Assembly: GCA_020633625.1 (NCBI GenBank)
Contig: JACKDJ010000006.1
Coordinates: forward strand, 124,001 to 188,000
Direction: 5' to 3'
From: Myxococcales bacterium
Lineage (GTDB): Bacteria; Myxococcota_A; Bradymonadia; REDH01
Length of the DNA stretch: 64,000 bases
The position numbers and the translations under genes are program-made. Of the stretch, positions 22,573 through 32,400 are shown piece after piece; positions within the stretch are counted from its first letter, which is position 1; each line of letters starts with the position of its first letter. The notes below the pieces were generated by a model, which did no database searches, was not told the DNA's origin, and worked only from the letters and a program-made list of their open reading frames with translations.

Positions 22573-23322
22573 TCAGATGACCTTGGCTTCGTTTCGCAGC
22601 TTGGCGATCAGCGAGTCCACGTCGGGGACCGTGACGCCCGCCTTGCGCTCCGGGGGCCGCTCGTAGCCGAGCGTGGTGACCTTGGCCTCGAGCTCGATGT
22701 CGAGATCGTCCGGGTCGATCACGTCGAGCTGCTTCTTCTTCGCCTTCATGATGCCCGGCAGGTTCGCGTAGCGGGGCTCGTTGAGCCGAAGGTCGGCGGT
22801 CACGATCGCCGGCAGCTTGATCCGTACGTCCGCCGTCCCGCCGTCGACCTCGCGGCCGACCACGGCCCAGTCGCCGTCGAGTGCGAGGCTGTGCGCGAAC
22901 GTGCCCTGCGGCATGCCCGTCAGCGCGCCGAGCATCTGCCCGACCTGGTTGTTCTCGGAGTCGACCGAGAGCTTGCCCATGAGCACGAGGCCGGGCTGCT
23001 CCTTCTCGACGATCGCCGCGAGGATCTTGGCGACGCCGAGCGTGTCGAGCTCGTCGTCGTCGTCGACCTTCACCAGGATCGCCCGGTCAGCGCCGACCGC
23101 GAGCGCCGTGCGCAGCTCCTTCTGCGCCTCGTCGCTGCCGACCGAGACCACGATGACCTCGTCGGCCTTGCCGCCGTCGCGGAGGCGGATCGCCTCTTCG
23201 ACCGCGTACTCGTCGAAGTAGTTGAGGACGTATTCCGCGCCAGAGAGGTCCAGCTTGTCGCCGACGAGCTTGACCTTCGTCTCTGGGTTGATCGCGCGCT
23301 TGACGGTCACGAGTACCTTCAT
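22573..23322 (-). CDS. etfB: electron transfer flavoprotein beta subunit
   Basis: 249 residues, full length. It starts MKVLVTVKRAINPETKVKL with TGAGGAG upstream of the ATG. The AMP-binding and recognition-loop regions are visible: YFDEYAVEEAIRLRDGG, EQPGLVLMGKLSVDSENNQV and GQMLGALTGMPQGTFA, then LPAIVTADLRLNEPRYANLP, the ETF-beta signature. Partner of EtfA in fatty-acid and amino-acid beta-oxidation. Downstream of a TetR gene on the same strand, so probably under its control. Confidence 0.97.
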   Translation of the reverse strand: MKVLVTVKRAINPETKVKLVGDKLDLSGAEYVLNYFDEYAVEEAIRLRDGGKADEVIVVSVGSDEAQKELRTALAVGADRAILVKVDDDDELDTLGVAKILAAIVEKEQPGLVLMGKLSVDSENNQVGQMLGALTGMPQGTFAHSLALDGDWAVVGREVDGGTADVRIKLPAIVTADLRLNEPRYANLPGIMKAKKKQLDVIDPDDLDIELEAKVTTLGYERPPERKAGVTVPDVDSLIAKLRNEAKVI

Positions 23323-23413
23323 CGGATGCTCCTCACGGTGAGCGGGGTTGGGTCAGAGAAGTCGGGTCTGCCGCGGGTTCCGCGGCGCAGGTCTCAGGTC
23401 TCAGAGATGCCGC

Positions 23414-24013
23414 TCAGCGCGGCTGGATCCCGGCACAGAAGAGGTCGCCGAGCTGCTCCGCGGCGCGCGGCACCTCCTGCGCGCGCGCGCGGCCGGTCAA
23501 CGTCAGCGCCAGGAGCTGCTCGTCGAGCGCCCCGAACATCGCACGCGCGACCGCCCGCGCGTCGAGGTCCGCGCGGACGCTCCCGTCGCGCTGCCCCTCT
23601 TCGATCAGGTCGCGGAGCACCTTCAGGTACTCCATGAACTTCGGGTTCTCGTACTCCTTCACGAACTTCGCGCTCTGGCGCAGCTCGACGGTGATGAACT
23701 CCGCGAGGTCCGGCCACTCCTCCGCGATGCGCAGGTGGGCGAGGATCATTCGGCGAATTCGCCCGAGCGCCGAGCCGCCCTCTCGCTCCATCTCTTCGTG
23801 CAGACGGCGGATCAGGAACTCCATCCGGTCTTCGAAGAGGTTGATGAGCAGGTCGTCCTTGTTCTTGAAGTACAGGTAGATCGTGCCGTCGGCGACCTGC
23901 GCCTCGCGCGCGACCTCCGACACCTTCGCGTTGAAGAATCCCCGCTGAGCGAAGACCTTCAGCGCCGCGGCGAGGATGCGCTGGCGTTTCTCGGGCGTCT
24001 TTTCGCGCGACAC
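23414..24013 (-). CDS. TetR/AcrR regulator, probable fatty-acid oxidation repressor (FadR-like)
   Basis: About 199 residues from GTG 24013 (TTG 24019 is also possible; GGA lies better for GTG). The N-terminal helix-turn-helix is typical: KRQRILAAALKVFAQRGFFN, AKVSEVAREAQVADGTIYLY and FKNKDDLLINLFEDR. The C-terminal helical ligand domain resembles FadR-type TetR proteins that sense acyl-CoA. It lies directly upstream of etfBA, and a palindrome sits 59-84 bases before its start. The inferred job is autoregulated control of etfBA by acyl-CoA. Confidence 0.85.
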   Translation of the reverse strand: MSREKTPEKRQRILAAALKVFAQRGFFNAKVSEVAREAQVADGTIYLYFKNKDDLLINLFEDRMEFLIRRLHEEMEREGGSALGRIRRMILAHLRIAEEWPDLAEFITVELRQSAKFVKEYENPKFMEYLKVLRDLIEEGQRDGSVRADLDARAVARAMFGALDEQLLALTLTGRARAQEVPRAAEQLGDLFCAGIQPR

Positions 24014-24071
24014 GGCCAATCCGAAAACGAGACGCCACTCGGGTAATGAACGACGGTTCAGTCGTCAAGAC

Positions 24072-24097
24072 TGAATGACGCCTCACTCAGTGAGGCG
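24072..24097. promoter_or_regulatory. palindromic operator candidate for the TetR regulator
   Basis: Two overlapping symmetries lie here. TGAATGACGCCTCACTCA (24072-24089) resembles the TGAATGA-N4-TCATTCA pattern that I recall for FadR-type TetR operators. CGCCTCACTCAGTGAGGCG (24079-24097) is a perfect 9-1-9 palindrome. A further TGAAC-GACG-GTTCA lies at 24047-24060. All are between the TetR start and the aroC stop. Confidence 0.5.
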
Positions 24098-24135
24098 CGC
24101 CCGCGCACGGGGCGCGAGCCCAACGCCCGCCGCCG

Positions 24136-25206
24136 TCAGAACCCCGCGATCTGCCGCTGCCGGAGCAGCGCGTCGGCGACCACCAGCGCCGCCATCGCCT
24201 CGACGATCGGCACCGCGCGCGGGAGCACGCACGGGTCGTGACGGCCGCGCGCCGCGAACTCCGTCGCCTCTCCGTCGCGCGTCACCGTCGGCTGCGAGCG
24301 AAAGATCGTGGCGACCGGCTTGAACGCGACGCGAAACGTCACCGCTTCGCCGTTCGAGATCCCACCCTGCACGCCGCCAGACCGATTCGTCGCGGTCGCG
24401 ACGCGGCCGTCGCGCATGACGAACGCGTCGTTGTGCTCACTGCCGCGCAGCCGCGTGCCGTCGAAGCCGCTGCCGAGCTCGAAGCCCTTCGCGGCCGGGA
24501 TGCCGATCATCGCGCCGGCGAGCGCCGCGTCGAGCTTGCCGAACACCGGGTCGCCGAGCCCAGCGGGCACGCCGCGGATCACGCAGCGGACGCAGCCGCC
24601 GACCGAGTCCTTGTCGCGACGAGCGGCCTCGATCCGCGCCGTCATCTGTGCCGCAGCCGCGGCATCGGGACACCGCACGTCGTTCACGTCGACGTCCGCG
24701 CGCGTGACGATGGCCTCGTCGACCTCGCTCCCAACGTCTGCGACATCGCTCACCCACGCGACGATCTCGACGCCAGGAAGCAACCGCTCGGCGATCGCGC
24801 CCGCCGCCACCCGCGCCGCCGTCTCGCGCGCCGACGCACGGCCGCCGCCGCGCCAGTCGCGGTGCCCGTACTTGGCGTCGAACGTGTAATCGGCGTGTGA
24901 CGGGCGGTACAGGTCGCGCAGGTCGAGGTACTTCGACGAGTCGGCGTCTTCGTTCTCGATCAGCAGCGCGATCGACGTGCCGGTCGTGCGGCCCTCGAAC
25001 ACCCCCGACAGGATCCGGACGCGGTCGGCCTCTTTTCGCGGCGTAACGAGGCGGCTCTGGCCTGGCCGCCGCCGGTCGAGCGCCGGCTGAAGGTCGTCCT
25101 CGCTGAGCGCGACCCCGGCGGGGCAGCCGTCGACGACGGCGCCGAGCGCGGGCCCGTGCGACTCGCCGAACGTTGTGACGCGGAGCGCCTGCCCGAACGT
25201 GTTCAA
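24136..25206 (-). CDS. aroC: chorismate synthase AroC
   Basis: 356 residues; converts 5-enolpyruvylshikimate-3-phosphate to chorismate using reduced FMN. Signatures: TFGESHGPALGAVVDGCPAG, the GRTTGTSIALLIENED block, GHRDWRGGGRASARETAARV, and the C-terminal RSGGVQGGISNGE and RHDPCVLPRAVPIVEAMAAL. The start is read as TTG 25206, giving MNTFGQALRVTTFGE; it overlaps the pyrC stop as TTGA. No ATG or GTG lies nearby in frame, so this weak start, coupled to the upstream gene, is the likely one. Confidence 0.95.
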   Translation of the reverse strand: MNTFGQALRVTTFGESHGPALGAVVDGCPAGVALSEDDLQPALDRRRPGQSRLVTPRKEADRVRILSGVFEGRTTGTSIALLIENEDADSSKYLDLRDLYRPSHADYTFDAKYGHRDWRGGGRASARETAARVAAGAIAERLLPGVEIVAWVSDVADVGSEVDEAIVTRADVDVNDVRCPDAAAAAQMTARIEAARRDKDSVGGCVRCVIRGVPAGLGDPVFGKLDAALAGAMIGIPAAKGFELGSGFDGTRLRGSEHNDAFVMRDGRVATATNRSGGVQGGISNGEAVTFRVAFKPVATIFRSQPTVTRDGEATEFAARGRHDPCVLPRAVPIVEAMAALVVADALLRQRQIAGF

Positions 25207-26522
25207 GCCCAGTACCCGCCGCGCGCGTGGTCGAACACGATCTCGCTGCCCCGGCGGGAGTCGTCGATGACGCCATCGCGGAACACCTCGTTGCCACGCA
25301 CCCACGTCCGCACGGGCCAGCCCTGCAACGAGACCCCGTCCCACGGCGACCACCTGCACTTCGTCTCCTGCTCGGCGTCGCGGATCGTCTGGACCCGCGT
25401 CATGTCGACCAACACGAGGTCCGCGTCGTACCCCTCCGCGATGCGCCCCTTGTCGACGAGGTCCCACACCCGCGCAGGGGCGTCGCACATCCAGCCCACG
25501 ACCTGCTCCAGCGTGCAGGCGCCGCGGTTCACCTGGTCGAGCATCAGCGCGAGCGAGTTCTCGACCGCGGGGAGCCCGCTCGGCGAGCGCGGGTAGGGCG
25601 CCGCCTTCTCTTCGAGCGTGTGTGGGGCGTGGTCGGTCGCGATCACTTGAATCCGACCGTCGCGCAGCGCCGCCCAAAGCGCAGCGCGGTCCGCCGCGGT
25701 CTTGATTGACGGGTTCATCTGCACTCGCGTCCCGAGCCGCGCGTAGTCGCCGACGTCGAAGAACAGGTGGTGCGGGCACGCTTCGGCCGTGATCAGGCCG
25801 CCGTGATCGGCGAACAGCTCGGTCTCGGCGCCGGTAGACACATGCAGCACGTGGAACCTGTGCCGGTGCCGCCGCGCGAGATCCAGCGCCCGAGTCGTCG
25901 CGACCACGGCCGCCCGCTCGTCCCGGATCTTCGAGTGGCACTCGATCGACGCCTCGCCGACCCGCTCGCGGTTCGCACGGATCGTCGCCTCGTCCTCGCA
26001 GTGCGCCGTCAGCGGCAGCGTCGTCTCGGCGAAGATCCGCTCGAGCGCGTCCTGATCGTCGACCAGAAGGTCGCCGGTGCTCGACCCGATAAAGATCTTG
26101 ATCCCCGGCGTTCGGTGCGCGGCCGCGAGCTCGGCGATGTTGTGTGGCGTGGCACCGATGTAGAACCCGTAGTTCACGATCGACTTCTGCGACGCCAGGG
26201 CCAGCTTCGCCTCGAGGACCGCCTGCGACGTCGTGTTCGGGACCGTGTTCGGCATCTCGAGGAACGACGTAACGCCGCCCTTCGCGCAGGCCCGCGAGGC
26301 CGTGTAGAGGTCCTCCTTGTGGGTCAGCCCCGGGTCGCGAAAGTGGACCTGATCGTCGACGACGCCCGGGAGCAGGTGCAGCCCGTGTGCCTCGACCACC
26401 TCGTCTACCCGGGTCGCCGCAGACGCGTCGACATCGACGATGCGGCCGTCCTCGAACACCACGTCGGCGCGCCGCGCGCCGTCGGGCAGGACCGTGATTG
26501 CGCCTCGAATCAGCGTTCGCAT
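25203..26522 (-). CDS. pyrC: dihydroorotase, class I amidohydrolase
   Basis: 439 residues; cyclises carbamoyl aspartate to dihydroorotate. Zinc ligands are visible in VVDDQVHFRDPGLTHKED (HxxFRDPG), in the GIKIFIGSSTGDLL block (here Ile-Phe-Ile stands where the carbamylated Lys region lies), TAHCEDE, HVLHVSTG and the catalytic ATDHAPHTLEEKA. GLPAVENSLALMLDQV is also typical. The pyrD-type gene is 4 kb away on the other strand, so pyrimidine genes are loosely grouped. Overlaps aroC by four bases. Confidence 0.95.
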   Translation of the reverse strand: MRTLIRGAITVLPDGARRADVVFEDGRIVDVDASAATRVDEVVEAHGLHLLPGVVDDQVHFRDPGLTHKEDLYTASRACAKGGVTSFLEMPNTVPNTTSQAVLEAKLALASQKSIVNYGFYIGATPHNIAELAAAHRTPGIKIFIGSSTGDLLVDDQDALERIFAETTLPLTAHCEDEATIRANRERVGEASIECHSKIRDERAAVVATTRALDLARRHRHRFHVLHVSTGAETELFADHGGLITAEACPHHLFFDVGDYARLGTRVQMNPSIKTAADRAALWAALRDGRIQVIATDHAPHTLEEKAAPYPRSPSGLPAVENSLALMLDQVNRGACTLEQVVGWMCDAPARVWDLVDKGRIAEGYDADLVLVDMTRVQTIRDAEQETKCRWSPWDGVSLQGWPVRTWVRGNEVFRDGVIDDSRRGSEIVFDHARGGYWA

Positions 26523-26710
26523 TGGCCTGGGACTCGGTGCTGGCGTCGTTGAATGAGCGCCACGAGGCTAGGTGCGAAGCCGCGACCGGTAAAGGGGACG
26601 ACTACACGGCGCCGCACCGTGCGTGTGTGCTCGTGTGGGTCATCTGCGCACAGTGTAAACCGAAGACGCCGAAATCATTGACGTTTTCTCCAGATCCGGA
26701 GCCGAAAAAC

Positions 26711-26740
26711 TTGGCCCGCTCTTCGGCGGCGCGTTAGGAT
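26711..26740 (+). promoter_or_regulatory. possible sigma-70-like promoter of the coiled-coil gene
   Basis: TTGGCC (26711-26716) and TAGGAT (26735-26740) are separated by 18 bases, about 70 bases before the ATG at 26812. Both hexamers match the consensus at four of six positions. The surrounding ~290-base gap is relatively AT-rich and holds no other gene that I can support. Confidence 0.35.
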
Positions 26741-26811
26741 GACCCGACCCTTGGGGTGCGGCACGCCCCAAACTCAGCGCGAGTCGCAACCGCGCAGCTC
26801 AGCAGGAGCAG

Positions 26812-29424
26812 ATGAACATGACGTCGCAGGACGGATCGGAGTCCGTGGAGGCGCTCCTCGAGTCGGGGCTCGGAGCCCTCGACGCAGGCAACCTTCAGCT
26901 CGCGCTCTCGAAGTTCAACGCCGTTTTGGCGCAGGAACCCGACAACGCCCGCGCCGCCCGGCTCGTGCGCCAGCTCGAGCAGACGATTCAGGACGGCCGC
27001 CGCGCCGTCGCGACGCCCGCCTCTGGCGAGTTCGTGATCGTTGTCGACGAGTCCGAAGAGGAGGTCCGCGCCGACGGTCGCCCCAGCGTGATCTCGCGCG
27101 CCACTCTCGAGCGACTCAACCGGCTCCTCGAAGAGGCGACCGCGACGAACGAGTCGATCGCCGGCGCCCTCGCGGCCGCCCAAGCCGAGTCGCTCGCCGC
27201 GAAGTCCGACGTCATGGCGCGCGACAAGGAGCTCGTCACGGCGCGCGAGCGGCAGCTCGATCTCGAGCGACGCGTGGCAGCGCTCGACGACGAGCGCCGC
27301 GATCTCGACCGCTTCAAGCGGGTGCGCGAGCGGCAGTCGGCCGAGCTCGAGCTGCGACTCGCCGAACGGAGGGCGTTCGAGAAGAAGGCGCTCGAAGAGA
27401 TCCGCGTCGTCACGCAGGCCCGCGACAGCGTCAAGGCGTCGCTCGAGGCCGCTGAGCGCACCATCTCCGACCTCCAGCACGCCGCTGAAGCCAGCGCCGC
27501 CGCCCTCGCCGCTGCGCGCGACGAGCACGCCACAAACCTCGCAGCCGCCGGTGACGCGCACGCCGCGACGCGCGCAGAGCTCGAGGCTGCGCTCCAGGCT
27601 GGAGCCGCACAGTCGAGCCGCGCCGAAGAGCTCGAAGGCCGCCTCGCGCATGCCGAGCAGACCATCGCCGAGCTGGAGGCCGCGCGGACCGCGCTCTCCG
27701 AGACGCTCGCGAGCACCGAGTCCGCTCTCGCGGAGTCGACCGCAGCCGCCGCCGCTGCCGCCGCCCGCGTCACCGAGCTCGAGGCCGAGCTCGTGACCGC
27801 GAACGCCGCAGTCGCGACGCTCGAGCAGGCGCGCGCGCAGGCTGGCGAGGAGGTGGTGCGGATGGCCGCCGAGCTCGCGCGCGTCACCGACGAGTCCGCC
27901 CGTGCCGTCGCCGACGCGCAGACAGCGCTCGCTGAGTCACAGTCCGCCCGATCCGCGATGCGGACCGAGATGGCGACGATGGTCAACGACCTCGAGTCCG
28001 CGAAGGCGTCCTCGACCGCGACAGCCGCGCGCGTCAAGTCGCTCGAGGCAGACCTCGCAGAGGCACACGGCGCGGCGTCCGCCCTCGCGCAGGAAGGCGA
28101 GACGGCCCTGCGTCTCCAGGCGGAACTCGACGCTGCCACCGGCGCTCTCGCGGCCGCCACCGCCTCGGCCGACTCCGCGCGAGCCGACGCAGAGGCCAGC
28201 CGCAACGCCCTGACCGCCGCCAACGAACAGCTCGCCGCCATGCGGTCCGACGCCTCTGCGGGGGCCGAGAACGCAGCCCAAGCCGTCGCCGCGCGCGACG
28301 CCGCCGTGGCCGAAATCGCCGCGCTGACCGTCGCTCGCGACGCGTCGGCCGCCGAAGTCGCGACCCTCGCCGCGGCGCGCGACGCCGCACTCACAGACGC
28401 GGCCGCCCTCCGTAGCCAGCTCGCCGGCGCATCCGCCGCCGCCCAGCGCGTCGCCGACGAAGACGCAGGCGCCCTCCGCGCCCTCGACGCCGACCTCACC
28501 GCGACTCGCGCCGAGCTCGAGGCGAGCAAGCACGCCGCCGCGAGCGCAGCCTCTGCCACCGCGTCCGCGCTCGCTGAATACACCTCGCAGATCGCGACGC
28601 TCCAGGCCGACCTCGCCCGGCAGACCGCCCGCGTCGCCGCGCTCGAGTCCGACGCATCGGTGCCCCCTGCCGACCCGCGCGTCGCCACCCTCGAGCACCA
28701 GATCGCCGAGCTCCAGAACGCGGTCGTCGCGGCCAACGGTCGCGCGCGGAACGCCGAGGCCGAGACTGGACGCCTGCGCGACGCCCTCGCGGCCGCCGAG
28801 CGCGCCGTCGCGAACGCGAGCGCCACCCCCGCTCCGCCCCCAGTCCCCGCGACGGCGCCCGCCGGCCACCGTGCCGCAACCCCCGACGGCGTCGATGTGC
28901 TCGAGATGACCCTCGACGACGTCAGCGGCGGAGTCCGTGGCGCCGCCACTCCGATCGAGAACGCCTCCGTGACCGGTGCCTTCCGCGCCGCCGAAGAGGC
29001 CGAAGCAGCCGCTCCCCGCCGCGGCGCCGGGCCCCCGCCCATTCCGCAGGGCGCCGGTCGCACCATTATGGGGCCCGCCTTCAGCACGACAGACCTCGAC
29101 GAGCTGCAGGGCCTCGTCTCGTCAGACTTCGACGAGCGCGCCGACACCCCGGTCGAGAACAGCGCCGAGCTGCGCCTCCACGACGAGTCGCTCCCAGCCG
29201 CGGATCGGCTCTCCTGGCTCATCGACGAGCAGCCCTACGTCTTCAAGACCGACGTCGCGCCCGACCTCAGCGCCCAGGCCGCCTTCGTCCTGCAGAACAT
29301 CGACGGCGCCGTCTCGTTCTCTGACCTGATCGACATCGTCGGTCTCCCCGCCGACGAGACCGCCTCGATCCTCGTCGACCTGCTGTGCAAGGGGATCATC
29401 ACGTCGCCCTCGCTCCGCGCCTGA
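26812..29424 (+). CDS. long Ala-rich coiled-coil protein with N-terminal TPR-like and C-terminal helical domain
   Basis: 870 residues from ATG with AGGAG 5-10 bases upstream. Residues about 8-55 form a TPR-like pair (ALLESGLGALDAGNLQLALS, AVLAQEPDNARAARLVRQLE). From about 95 to 690 the protein is a continuous heptad-rich coiled coil of Ala, Glu, Arg and Leu. A Pro-rich linker follows, then a conserved-looking C-terminal domain of about 90 residues (AADRLSWLIDEQPYVF, AQAAFVLQNIDGAVSF, LPADETASILVDLLCKGII) that resembles the winged-helix-like tails of myxobacterial signalling proteins. There is no signal peptide, so it is cytoplasmic. A cytoskeletal or scaffold role (AglZ or FrzS style) is an inference from architecture. 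The next gene overlaps its 3' end. Confidence 0.85.
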   Translation: MNMTSQDGSESVEALLESGLGALDAGNLQLALSKFNAVLAQEPDNARAARLVRQLEQTIQDGRRAVATPASGEFVIVVDESEEEVRADGRPSVISRATLERLNRLLEEATATNESIAGALAAAQAESLAAKSDVMARDKELVTARERQLDLERRVAALDDERRDLDRFKRVRERQSAELELRLAERRAFEKKALEEIRVVTQARDSVKASLEAAERTISDLQHAAEASAAALAAARDEHATNLAAAGDAHAATRAELEAALQAGAAQSSRAEELEGRLAHAEQTIAELEAARTALSETLASTESALAESTAAAAAAAARVTELEAELVTANAAVATLEQARAQAGEEVVRMAAELARVTDESARAVADAQTALAESQSARSAMRTEMATMVNDLESAKASSTATAARVKSLEADLAEAHGAASALAQEGETALRLQAELDAATGALAAATASADSARADAEASRNALTAANEQLAAMRSDASAGAENAAQAVAARDAAVAEIAALTVARDASAAEVATLAAARDAALTDAAALRSQLAGASAAAQRVADEDAGALRALDADLTATRAELEASKHAAASAASATASALAEYTSQIATLQADLARQTARVAALESDASVPPADPRVATLEHQIAELQNAVVAANGRARNAEAETGRLRDALAAAERAVANASATPAPPPVPATAPAGHRAATPDGVDVLEMTLDDVSGGVRGAATPIENASVTGAFRAAEEAEAAAPRRGAGPPPIPQGAGRTIMGPAFSTTDLDELQGLVSSDFDERADTPVENSAELRLHDESLPAADRLSWLIDEQPYVFKTDVAPDLSAQAAFVLQNIDGAVSFSDLIDIVGLPADETASILVDLLCKGIITSPSLRA

Positions 29425-32400
29425 CCGCGACTCCGCGCGGCGCGCGAGCCCTCCTCGCCGCCTGCGTCTTCGTCAGCGGGGCCGCCGGCCTCGTCTACGA
29501 GGTCGCCTGGGCGCGCACGCTTGCACGGTTCGTCGGCGCCACCGCCATCGCGCATGCCACCGTCCTCGCCGGCTTCCTCGGGGGCCTAGCCGTCGGCGCC
29601 GCGCTGCTCGGCCGCGCCGCCGACCGTCGCCCCGACCGGGCGCTCCGCCTGTACGCAGCGCTCGAGCTGGTGATCGCCGGCTTCGGCGTCGCGTCGCCGG
29701 CGCTGCACGCCGCCGTGGCCCGCGCCTTTCGAGCGGCCACCGACGGGCAGCTCCCCGGGCCGGCGCTCACCCTCGAGAAGCTCGCGGTGGCCGCCGCGCT
29801 CGTCGCCATCCCGGCAGCGGCGATGGGCGGCACTCTGCCCGTCGTCGCCCGCGCGACCGCCACCGCCGACGCGCTCGCCGCGACGACCATCGCCCGACTG
29901 TATCGCCTCAACACCACCGGCGCCGCCGTCGGAGTGCTGTGGGCCGGACTGATCGCGATACCGAACCTCGGAGTGGCCACCGCGGTCGAGCTCGCGGCGG
30001 CCGCGAACCTGGCCGCCGCACTCGGCGCCCTGCTCGCACACGAACTCAGCGCCCGCGCGCGGCTCGCCCTCGACGAGGAGCCCGGCTCAGCCTCGCCGCC
30101 ACTCGACGACGCGCGTCTCGCCGCCGAAACCAAGCACGCCGCCACGCGCCACACCACCCCGCCGTCACCGCGCGCGCTGACCGTCGCCGCCGGGGTGCTC
30201 GGCATTGCCACGCTGACGGTAGAGGTCGTTTGGACGCGCGTGTTTGGGATGGTCTTTGGGAGCTCGTCGCAGGCGTTCACTCTGATGCTCGCCGCGTTCA
30301 TCGGCGGGATCGCCCTCGGCGCCGCCGCCGCCGAACGCCGGCTGTCGCGCGTGCGAGGCTCCGTGCACGCAGCCAGCGCCGCGTCGTGGGCCCTCACGGC
30401 CGCCATGGTCGCACTCTGCATCGGACTGCCGCTGTACGAGCGCCTCCCGTACTGGCAGTTCGCGATCGCAAACGTACTCGAGCGCCGCGCGACGGCGTAC
30501 CCCGTCGCGCTCGCCGCCCAGGCGACGCTGGCGTTCGCCTGGATGCTCCCGTTCACCGTCGCCACGGGAGCGTGCCTTCCGCTCCTCGTCGCCGCCGCAG
30601 CCCCGAGCTCGGAGCGAGTGGGCACGACCGTCGGCCGCCTGTTTGCAGTGAACACGCTCGGGAACGTCGCGGGTCCCCTCGTGGCCAGCTTCGTCTTGCT
30701 CCCGGCGCTCGGGCTCCGCCACACGCTCACGGCCGCCATGGCCCTGCTTGGTGTCGCCGCCATCGTGACGAACGCTGCGGCGGATCGGCCGGCCGACCAT
30801 GACCGCGTCCGTACCCGCCGCCGCCTCGTCGCATCCGTCGTCACCGCGCTGTGCCTCGGCATGCTCGCCCCGGCCTGGAACCCATCCGTGATGCACGCCG
30901 GCGGGTTCCGACGCTGGACCTTCGAGCCCGACGGGACCTTCGAGCAGTTCCTCGAAAGCCGGGGACGCTCCACGACGGTCTTCAATCACGACGGACCGAC
31001 CGACAGCGCGGTGGTCCTGCGCGCCGCAGACGGGCACATCTACCTCAAGGTCAACGGCAAGACCGACGCGTCCGACGCCGAAGACATGCCGACGCAGCGG
31101 CTGCTCGCCCACATCCCGCTCCTACTGCACTACGCCGCCACCGGAAACCAATCGCCGACCGTCTTCGTCGTCGGACTCGGCGGCGGCATCACGGCCGGCA
31201 GCGCGGCGCTGCACCCAAACACGCGGGTCACCGTCGCAGAGCTGAGCGAGGGTGTCCTGGCCGCCGCGCCGCTCTTCGCCGCCGTGAACCACGACGTGCT
31301 CTCGCAGCCAAACGTCGAGGTGCTGCGCGGCGATGGCCGCGAGTGGCTCGACCGCCTCGATCGTCGCTTCGACGTCGTCATCAGCCAGCCCTCGAATCCA
31401 TGGGTCGCCGGCAACGCCGCGCTGTTCACGCGCGAGTTCTTCGAGCTCATGCACGACCGCCTCGCGCCCGGCGGCATCGCCGCGCAGTGGATGCACGTGT
31501 ATGCGATGGACGACGCGTCCGTCGACGCCGTCCTGGAGACGTTCGGCGCAGCCTTTCCGTACGTGACGGTGTGGTGGCCCCAGGGCGTCGACGTCGTCCT
31601 CCTCGGCAGCGACGCCCCGCTGACCGTCGACGTCGCTCGGCTGCGCGCCGCGCTCGCGCGCACCGTGGTCCGCGACGACCTGCAAGGAGACCCGGCTGCG
31701 CCGACTACCGCCTCTCGCTTCCTCGCGCTTCAGCTCGCGTCGGAGTCGGGGCTGCGCGCCACGCTCGACGGCGGCCCGCGGCTCGCGACGGACCTGGACC
31801 CCGTGCTCGAGTTTACGGCCCCGGTGGCGCAGTTCGTCGGCGCGCGCAGCGAGCGCTTCGCGAACCTCGACGAGCGCGCGCGGCCGGGTCCGTCCGACCT
31901 CCTGTGGGCGACGTTGCCCGCGAGCGAGATCGACCTCGCCGACCTGGCCGACTTCTACGCCGCGCGCGACACGCCGTTCTCGGACCGACTGGCTGGCTCG
32001 CTGGCGCACGCGGTGGTCGGCGGCGACGTCGACGCGGCCGAGTTCGCCGACTTCGCGACGCGGGCCACCGGCGGCGCGCTGCTGTTCGAGGCGTGGGCAA
32101 CGGCGCTCCAGGACGCCGCGCCTGGCGAGGCCACGCCGGACCGGTGCCGCGCGCTGCTAACGGGCGCCGCGGAGTCGCTCCCCCTTAGGGCGAGCCTCTA
32201 CTACAGGCCGCCGCTCACCAACCTCGAAGCTGCCGTCGACCGATGCGTCGACGACAGCCCCGACGCAGGCCCATTCCTGTATGCGATGTTTGCGCGGATC
32301 GAGGCGGCGTGCGGGTGGCGAGACGAGGCGCGCCTGCGTGCGCGGGCGCTCGTCGAGGGTGCCGCGCCAGAGGTCGTCAGCGACGCGATGCGCGAGCTGC

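Noticed and set aside
26988..29222. 744-codon open frame antisense to the coiled-coil gene
   Set aside because: It mirrors a GC-rich Ala/Glu/Arg coiled coil; the translation is Ser/Ala/Arg low complexity without domains, and the plus strand has the ribosome site and conserved C-terminal domain.
29495..30985. Antisense frame in the spermidine-synthase-like gene
   Set aside because: Low-complexity Ser/Ala/Thr text; the sense strand has coherent membrane helices and the Rossmann motif.
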